Part shown: positions 57,902-64,000 of the stretch, piece after piece
How positions within the stretch are numbered: position 1 is the stretch's first letter
Layout: every line of letters begins with the position of its first letter
Assembly (NCBI RefSeq): GCF_030272615.1
Contig: NC_081415.1
Span: 378,125,892-378,189,891, forward strand
DNA length: 64,000 nucleotides
Source of the DNA: Cryptomeria japonica
Lineage: Eukaryota > Streptophyta > Pinopsida > Cupressales > Cupressaceae
Direction of reading: 5' to 3'
Position numbers and translations under genes: made by a program
Notes under the pieces: generated by a model
The model's input: the letters and a program-made list of their open reading frames with translations, nothing else
Database searches by the model: none
What the model was told of the DNA's origin: nothing

Positions 57902-58678
57902 TGATGTAGGAGCATCCCCAGTTCTTAGCAATCTTACGTCAACTAAAAAAAAATATTTCCTTTTTGTTTTGCAATTTCAACATTTCATTCTGCATTTTTT
58001 GGAATTGGCTCACTGGATCTTGGGGAGTTGGATTTTTTCTTCAGGACTTGATCATCTACCTTATTCCTAAACCATGGAGCATTTGGGTCATTTTTTGGCA
58101 AGATATTGCTACTAGTTTCTGAGATAGTTTTTCTGGTACCGGTTGCTTGGACCTATTTGCATTAGTGATCTACTAGATCCCTTTTATAGCTTGCAAAGCT
58201 CTGAACATTGATTTTGATGTTCCTTGGTATGTGGCCGACCTTCCCTTTGATCTACACTTCATCCTTTGGATTTTCTGGAGGAATTTCTTTGCCAGAGGCC
58301 GACCTTGTTGTTTTGCATGTTAGGTCATGTTCTTCGGCATTTGATCCCTTTTTGGGTTGACCAGATCCCCTTGGATCATATAAATTATTGTAATTGAGCA
58401 TTAGAATATAGATAAGTTATGATATAGAGCATATAAGATAGATCTTAAAATTTGAGGTCTTGCTTGTGACTTGTTCTGTAATTAAGCATGTTTTAGCAAG
58501 CTAGTGAGCCGGTTTCTATAACCCGGTTGTTACCAGTTGATTGTAAATAGTTTTTCATGATATAATTCATTCAATTCTGCATTGCCTCCATCATATCCTT
58601 GTGTTTTTGTTGTGTTTACTCTTGTTGACTGGTCTAGATTGATCTCTTTGAGGTCCCTCCCAACCGGTGACTGCACCA
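57902..58678 (+). repeat. Gypsy E 5' LTR
   Basis: About 777 bp, TGATGTAGGAGC to ACTGCACCA. The 3' border is uncertain by three bases (58675 or 58678). Same TGATGTAG start as the plus-strand ends of the Gypsy B LTR. Confidence 0.75.
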
Positions 58679-58680
58679 AG

Positions 58681-58692
58681 TGGTATCAAAGT
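58681..58692 (+). other. Primer binding site of Gypsy E
   Basis: TGGTATCAAAGT; the first eight bases match an initiator Met-type site. Confidence 0.75.
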
Positions 58693-58788
58693 GAGCTTTC
58701 ATTCCATAGATTATGTTATCCTGAGAAATTTTGTTGTAGGGTGGTGGACTATGGATCCGACCTCCAGTTGTAGAGGACTGATGTGAAG

Positions 58789-59908
58789 ATGGCACGAAGA
58801 GGAAATAGGAATGGTGGAGCTCGTGAGAATGCAGATCCTGTTGTGATGGAAATGTTGTGAGGAATTGTAGCCCGGTTGGAAGCCGTTGAGATAGCCCAAA
58901 GAAGAGGCTGACATATTGAAGATGTGAGTGAAGATGAAGGAGAAAAAGCCCAGACAAAACAAGTAAACCCACCAGCAATTAATCCGGATGAAGAGAGGTT
59001 TTTGAGGGTTTTGAGTAGGGTGAATACTAAACCTCATTATACCCCACCTAAATATGATGGAAATTTGGATTCAGATGAATTGATGGATTGGATCTCAGAG
59101 ATGGAGAAATATTTTTATTTTGAGAACACTCTAGAGGAAAGAAAGGTGAAATATGCCTGTACCTGGTTGAAGGGTCATGAGGTAGTACCCGGTTGATTTT
59201 GGTGGGAGCACAAGGAAAGAAAGGTGAAATATGCTTGTACCCAGTTGATTTTGGTGGGAGTAGTTGTGGGTTGATAGACAAGGAAGAGGTAAGGAGAAGA
59301 TCAAGACATGGGATCAGATGGTTGCTAAGTTGAAATCAAAATTTATGCCAGCTGATTATCAAGTGAATATGTTTCAGAAGTTGTAGAATTTGAGGCAAAA
59401 GGAATCTAGTGTGAAGGAGTACACCAAAGCATTTTACAAGTTGAATATCAGATCGAAACATTATGATGAAGTTGAACAAGTTGCAAGATATTTGAATGGA
59501 TTGCGGATGTCTATACAAGATGAACTCAGTTTGATCAAATTGTAGAGTGTTGAAGAAGCTTACCAGTATGCCCTGAAAGTAGAAGAGAAGTTGAACAAAA
59601 GACATGAGCAAAGGTAGAGGTTAAAGGTTTTTTTAGAGGAATATTTGAGGAGAGAACTAGATGGCTATCGGAATGAGAATTTTGGGAAAGATGACATAAG
59701 ACAAGACAAGAAAGTGTCTAGAGGAACTTGCTATAAGTGTGGAGGAGAAGGACATCGTGCGTTTGTGTGTAAGAAGTTAGAGAAGAATGGGAGAATAATA
59801 GTGGTCGAAGAAATCCCCACTAGATTAGCTAATAAACTAGAAGATGGAGAACTGTTGATGATGATGAGAGCTTTGTGTCATACCGGAAGAGATGAAAAGC
59901 CCTTGTAG
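58789..59908 (+). pseudogene. Gypsy E gag
   Basis: ATG 58789 (MARRGNRNGGARENADPVVM). Frame one holds PPKYDGNLDSDELMDWISEM and YACTWLKGHEVVPG and stops at 59194. A partial repeat of GAAAGGTGAAATATGC with TTGATTTTGGTGGGAG lies at 59140-59270, where the frame is lost. The rest follows in another frame: TWDQMVAKLKSKFMPADYQV, LRQKESSVKEYTKAFYKLNI, VARYLNGLRMSIQDELSLIK, and the knuckle CYKCGGEGHRAFVC at about 59,730-59,772. The stop at 59906 separates it from the protease. Several CAG/CAA-to-stop changes are seen. Confidence 0.9.
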
Positions 59909-60600
59909 AGGAATAATTTGTTCAAGACTAGATGTAAGGTATCTGGTAAGTGCTGTAAAGTTGTTATTGATAGTGGTAGTTTTAATAATGTTGTTTTAGA
60001 AGAGATGGTGAATAAGTTGAATTTGGAAAGATTGAAACACCCTAAGCCTTATCAATTAGCATTGATTCAGGATGGATATAAGGTGTTGGTAAGTGAGAAA
60101 TGTTTGGTGAAATTGAAAATTGGGAATTATCATGATGAATTCTTGTGTGATATTATGCCTATGGATATTTGTCACCTTTCGTTGGGTAGACCTTGGCAGT
60201 TTGATAGACAGACAATAAATGATGGGAGAAAGAATACATACATTATGACCAATGGGATGAAGCAAACCTTGTTATCCTTGGAAGAGCCTTTGAAGAGTGA
60301 AGTTTTTATGAATGCTAGAATTTGTTTGGTGGATGGAAGGAAATTCCTGGATCGAATGAGACATGAGAATGTGTGTTTTACCTTTGTTCCTAAGAAGAAT
60401 GAGTATCCTGAGCATGAAGAAGAACAACAAGAAGAGATAAAAGAGTTGCTCATAGAGTATGAAGACATCATCTCAGATAATGTTCCCGATGGATTACCAC
60501 ATGTTAGAAGTATCAGTCATTGCATGGAACTGATTCCCAAAGCTAGTTTTCCTAACAAAGCTGCACACTGGATGACACCGACAGAGAATGAAGAGTTGAA
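59909..60600 (+). pseudogene. Gypsy E protease region
   Basis: Open frame with the active site CCKVVIDSGSFNNVVLEEMV (DSG intact), then FLCDIMPMDICHLSLGRPWQ, the second half of the Gypsy protease. A linker with VPDGLPHVRSISHCMELIPK leads to the RT. Same frame as RT, no stop inside this part, so the protease is better kept than the one of Gypsy B. Confidence 0.9.
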
Positions 60601-61345
60601 TAGACAAGTACAAATTTTGTTGAAGAAAGGTTTGATTAGAGAAAGTTTGAGTCCTTGTGCAATACCAACAATATTAGCACCTAAGAATAATGGAGAATGG
60701 AGGATGTGTACCGATTCCAGAGCAATAAACAAGATTACAATTAATTACCAGTTTCCTTTGCCTAGGATGGATGACATAATGGACTATTTGAGTGGAGCCA
60801 AATACTTTACAAAGATAGACTTGAAGAGTGGATATCATCAGATTAGGATCAGAGAAGGAGATGAGTGAAAGACAACATTCAAGACAAATGAAAGACTATA
60901 TGAGTAGTTGGTGATGCCTTTTGGATAAACTAATGCACCAAGTACTTTCATGAGACTGATGAAAGAGGTATTCAAGAAATTCTTGGGTAAGTTTGTAATT
61001 GTATATTTGGATGACATTCTGATTTTGAGTAAGACAAAAGAGGAGCATTTGTTACACTTAAGACAAGTTTTCTAGAGGTTGAGAGAAGAAAAGTTGTTGA
61101 TAAACCTTAAGAAGTGTACTTTCATGATGGAAGAGTTACTCTATTTGGGATTTGTGATATCCGAGGATGGTTTGAAGATGGACCCTGAGAAAGTAAAAGA
61201 AATTGTTGAATGGCCTACACCAAAAAGCATTGGAGAGGTAAGATCATTTCATGGATTGGCTAGGTTCTACCATAGGTTTATCAAAAATTTCAGTTCAGTT
61301 TGTAACCCTATGACTCAGACAATGAGGGGAGAAAGGAAGGAATTC
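60601..61345 (+). pseudogene. Gypsy E reverse transcriptase
   Basis: Motifs in order: [56 protein letters not shown] with the first Asp, VMPFG[15 protein letters not shown], and the catalytic box [14 protein letters not shown] near 61,005. Stops at 60866 (where Trp is usual), 60904, 60927 and 61072 (where Gln is usual). The thumb then reads LYLGFVISEDGLKMDPEKVK and WPTPKSIGEVRSFHGLARFY. Confidence 0.93.
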
Positions 61346-61834
61346 AAGTGAACCACCAGAGAAAACAAAATTTTTGAATTGTTGAAGCAAAAAGTGACTG
61401 AGCAGCCTGTATTAGCTATACTGGATTTCAACAAAGTATTTCAAGTGAATTATGGTGCAAGTGGAACAAATATAGGAGGAGTCTTGAGTCAAGAAGGGAG
61501 AGCAGTAGCTTATTTCAGTGAGAAATTGAATGATTCCTGAAGGAGATATTCAGTGTATGATCAAGAATTTTATGCCATAGTTCAAGCCTTGAAGAAGTGG
61601 AGACATTACATGTTGCCTAAGGAGTTTGTTTTGTATATGAATAATCAAGCTTTGCAGTATTTGAATAGTTAGAGTAAGTTGAATCTAAGACATATGAGAT
61701 GGGTAGAATTTTTGTAGAGTTACACCTTTGTGTTGAAGCATAGAAGTGGGAAATCTAAAAAAGTTGTTGATGCATTGAGTAGAAGAAGGAATTTTTTGAC
61801 AGAGATGAGAGTGATAGTATGAGGATTTGAGGAG
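61346..61834 (+). pseudogene. Gypsy E RNase H
   Basis: Reads FQVNYGASGTNIGGVLSQEG at about 61,438-61,500: the first catalytic Asp of the usual CDAS segment is Gly here. Then AYFSEKLNDS-stop-RRYSVYDQEFYAIVQALK keeps the Glu. MNNQALQYLN stands for TDNQAL, with Asn for the Asp. HRSGKSKKVVDALSRR closes the domain. Stops at 61348, 61538, 61669, 61714 and 61819. Loss of two acidic residues would inactivate the enzyme even without stops. Confidence 0.85.
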
Positions 61835-62668
61835 TTGAGGACCTTGTATGATGATGACCTGGATTTTGGAAAATCTTGGAGAGCATGTAGAGAGCCGGTT
61901 ATGGTAGATAGAAGCAAGTGGTTGGATTACTTCATTCAGGATGGGATTTTATTCAAAGGAGTTCTATTGTACATACCTAAGAGTTCTATGAGGGAGAATC
62001 TGATAAAGGAGAAACATAGTGGAGGATTAGCCGGACACTTTGGTGTTGATAAAATAGTAGCATTGGTGAGTGAGCATTACTTTTGGCCTTAGATTCATAA
62101 GGATGTTAGGAAATATGTGCAAAGTTATAGAGTTTGTCAAGTTACAAAGGGTAGTAGTTAGAATATGGGATTGTATAAACCTTTGACACTACCAGAGAGA
62201 CCTTGGGTAGATATAAGCATGGATTTCATACTTGGATTCCCTAAAATAGAGAGAGGGAATGATTCTATTTTTGTGGTAGTGGATATATTCTTGAAGATGG
62301 CTCATTTTATATCTTGTAAGAAGCGATTGAATGCAGTGCATATAGCTAACCTATTTTTCAAGGAAGTGGTGAGATTGCATGGATTATCTAAGAGCATAGT
62401 TTTAGATAGAGATACTAGGTTTGTTGGTTATTTTTGGAGAACACTTTGGAAGAAGATGAAGATAGATTTGAAGTTCAGTTCTACTTTTCACCCACAGACT
62501 GATGGACAAACATAAGTAGTTAAATGAAGCTTGAGAAATTTGTTAAGATGCTTAGTTGGAGACAAAATCGGAAGTTGGGATTTGATTCTTGCACAAGCAG
62601 ATTTTGCCTACAATAATTCAATAAAGAGGAGTATCGGAAAGACACCATTTGAGACTGTTTTGGATTAA
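61835..62668 (+). pseudogene. Gypsy E integrase
   Basis: The N-terminal zinc site keeps the His pair in KEKHSGGLAGHFGVDK, but the Cys pair reads YRVCQVTKG with only one Cys. The core holds [20 protein letters not shown] with the first Asp, [20 protein letters not shown] with the second and FHPQTDGQT followed by TAA where the catalytic Glu is normal. It goes on LRNLLRCLVGDKIGSWDLIL and IGKTPFETVLD up to 62668, where it stops short of the C-terminal domain. Confidence 0.88.
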
Positions 62669-62884
62669 GTCAAAAATAGGTTTTGAAGGGGCCCTGAAAC
62701 CCTTTATAAAATGAGAAAAGAGGTATAGAATCAGAAAGCAACATCTAAAAAAAAACATGCTACAAGGATAGGCATAAAAAGCAGCAGCCAAAGAGACAGC
62801 AAAAGCCTAGCAAGACATAAAAAGACAATAGAAAGACCAAACCCAGACACAAAAAGAACCAGCAACAGAAAACAACCCAGTTAC
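62669..62884. other. Sequence between Gypsy E and the right-edge frame
   Basis: About 216 bp that belongs with the minus-strand unit to the right. On the minus strand it reads as a T-rich 3' stretch ending GGGGCCCCTTCAAAACC. I see no LTR end, poly(A) tail or terminal inverted repeat. Confidence 0.4.
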
Positions 62885-63981
62885 ATTAGGCTTCTGAGGG
62901 TCTTAGCCACCTTATCCTCAAGGGCATTCATGGTATCATTAGCAACCTACATAGCTTTATGATCCAAATTCTGAAAGGTCGCCTTTTTCTTCATGTTCCC
63001 TCGAGTCCTTTTGCAGGGTCCATCACCACTTTGAGCCACCTCAACTTCATCACCAGTAACAACAATAGCCTTATCTGGTTGTTCCAAACTATTCACCATG
63101 GTATTCATAACCATTGGAAACTATTTAACAGTTTTGTGACTGCTAACCATAATGGTCTTGAGGGTTTCCTGGATCTTGTTGTAGCCTTCCTCAACTCGGG
63201 TGATGCGTTCCTCTAGCCTTTTCTTCAGCTGATCAACCCCTTACCCTATTTTCTTGATATAGTCCATGATTTAATTCTTCTCAGCCTCAGTCCAATTCCC
63301 TTCATTATTTGGATTACCAAGAGAAGTACCAGCAGGGAGAGAATCCATTTTGCTTCCCAGAGCTCTTTGGTTAATCCATATCTCTTTAAGTTCATGATAT
63401 AACCACTTGAACAAATTGAAGGTGTCAATTGCATGATCATGAGCCATCCCCAACACATTTTCATAATCCTCCCTCTTATCATTTAGCTCACCACTTTTAG
63501 GATGAAGGTCTGCAATACCAGCCACACCCACATTACCAATATCCTTATAGGATAGAGGAGAGGTCGAGACATTAGAGTTATCAGGGTTCTTAACATCATC
63601 TTCCTTCTCACTAGAAGAGGGGGAGCCAATCTCATCTGAAGTAGAGGAGGAGGACATAACAATGTTCTTATGACCTTTGGAACCCTTCCTCATCTTGGGT
63701 TTAGAGCTCGAAGGAATTTCCATTTTAGCTTTTTTCAAGGGAGGGGAAATCTCATTAGACCCAAACCCAGAGGCATCATTATCAAACTCTCCTGCACTAG
63801 TCTCATCATTCTTAGAAGAAATGTGGGTAAAATCATTAGAGGGAGGAAGAGCATGAAAATGGGAATCAATAAGGACCAGCAGGCCTTCATGCACAATGGG
63901 AAACTTAGCAGGGTTCTTATGGTAGTCACTGAAATTGGCCCTAAGAGAAGACATGAGGTAGAAAGGGAAAGACATCTTCAC
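62885..63981 (-). CDS. Unrecognised protein, partial (runs off the right edge)
   Basis: Open on the minus strand from the window edge to a stop at about 63271, with a possible start ATG at 63975 (MSFPFYLMSSLRANFSDYHK); the frame is open upstream to the edge, so the true start may lie outside. It has a Lys/Ser-rich middle (PPLKKAKMEIPSSSKPKMRK) like a nuclear localisation region and a Ser/Glu-rich stretch. After the stop at 63271 the same frame goes on with two more stops to about 62885, including a coiled-coil-like KKRLEERITRVEEGYNKIQE. It may be ORF1 of a LINE or a captured gene; no RT is in the window to decide. Family not recognised. Confidence 0.45.
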
Positions 63982-64000
63982 ACCATGGCAAAAATGATTC

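Larger units (their letters stand above)
57902..62668 (+). mobile_element. Gypsy E: Ty3/Gypsy element, LTR to integrase, 3' interrupted
   Basis: LTR, Met-like primer site, gag, protease, RT, RNase H and integrase in order. The end of the integrase, any chromodomain and the 3' LTR are missing because other sequence starts at about 62669. From 59645 to 62520 a single frame is kept, broken only by stop codons. The proteins resemble those of Gypsy B (for example the [11 protein letters not shown] segment), so both are from related chromovirus-like lineages. Confidence 0.92.

Noticed and set aside
1-64000. CRISPR arrays, tRNA and rRNA genes, bacterial-type operons
   Set aside because: No regularly spaced direct repeats with unique spacers, no cloverleaf or rRNA sequence seen, and the retroelement content is that of a plant genome. 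The TGGTATCA sites are primer sites and not tRNA genes.

Overview
The window looks like intergenic heterochromatin from a large-genome seed plant. There is no recognisable host gene, tRNA, rRNA or CRISPR array. Almost all of the sequence can be assigned to LTR retrotransposons (Ty1/Copia, Ty3/Gypsy and non-autonomous derivatives) that are nested in one another and carry many in-frame stop codons. A gymnosperm source is my inference from the density, age and length of the elements; the sequence does not prove it.

Layout. 1-2206: 5' end of a minus-strand Copia element (gag, primer site, LTR). 2574-15048: a complete minus-strand element with near-identical LTRs of about 4.6 kb, a 3.2 kb internal part without coding capacity, and an AATTG target duplication; it splits an old degenerate reading frame. 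15329-19614: unassigned AT-rich sequence. 19615-48331: a plus-strand non-autonomous Gypsy-type element with a degenerate gag and an antisense plant-mobile-domain pseudogene. Inside its gag sits a minus-strand chromodomain Gypsy (23666-39612, CCATC duplication), and inside that integrase sits a plus-strand element with gag but no pol (26473-34546, CACAA duplication). 48184-50597: a 1.2 kb tandem duplication spanning the outer 3' LTR end and a Copia LTR. 49552-57901: that Copia element, with gag, protease and integrase, broken by a truncated minus-strand Gypsy (52933-57408) that is flanked by a 220 bp Copia duplication. 57902-62668: a plus-strand Gypsy with LTR, gag, protease, RT, RNase H and integrase, broken by stops. 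62669-64000: a minus-strand reading frame of unknown type that runs off the window.

How the parts relate. The autonomous-type elements supply the usual gag, protease, RT, RNase H and integrase, but every copy here is damaged. Three features depart from the standard plan and are the best leads: (1) the 26473-34546 element, which pairs a coiled-coil, five-zinc-knuckle Gag with an unrecognised frame of about 1142 codons and no pol; (2) the giant-LTR element, whose LTRs carry a GC-rich array of perfect hairpins that differs by one 38 bp unit between the two LTRs, beside paired CACGTG boxes; (3) the outer element, which carries a MAIN-like plant mobile domain pseudogene on the antisense strand. 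The giant-LTR element appears to be the youngest insertion because its LTRs differ at only scattered positions.
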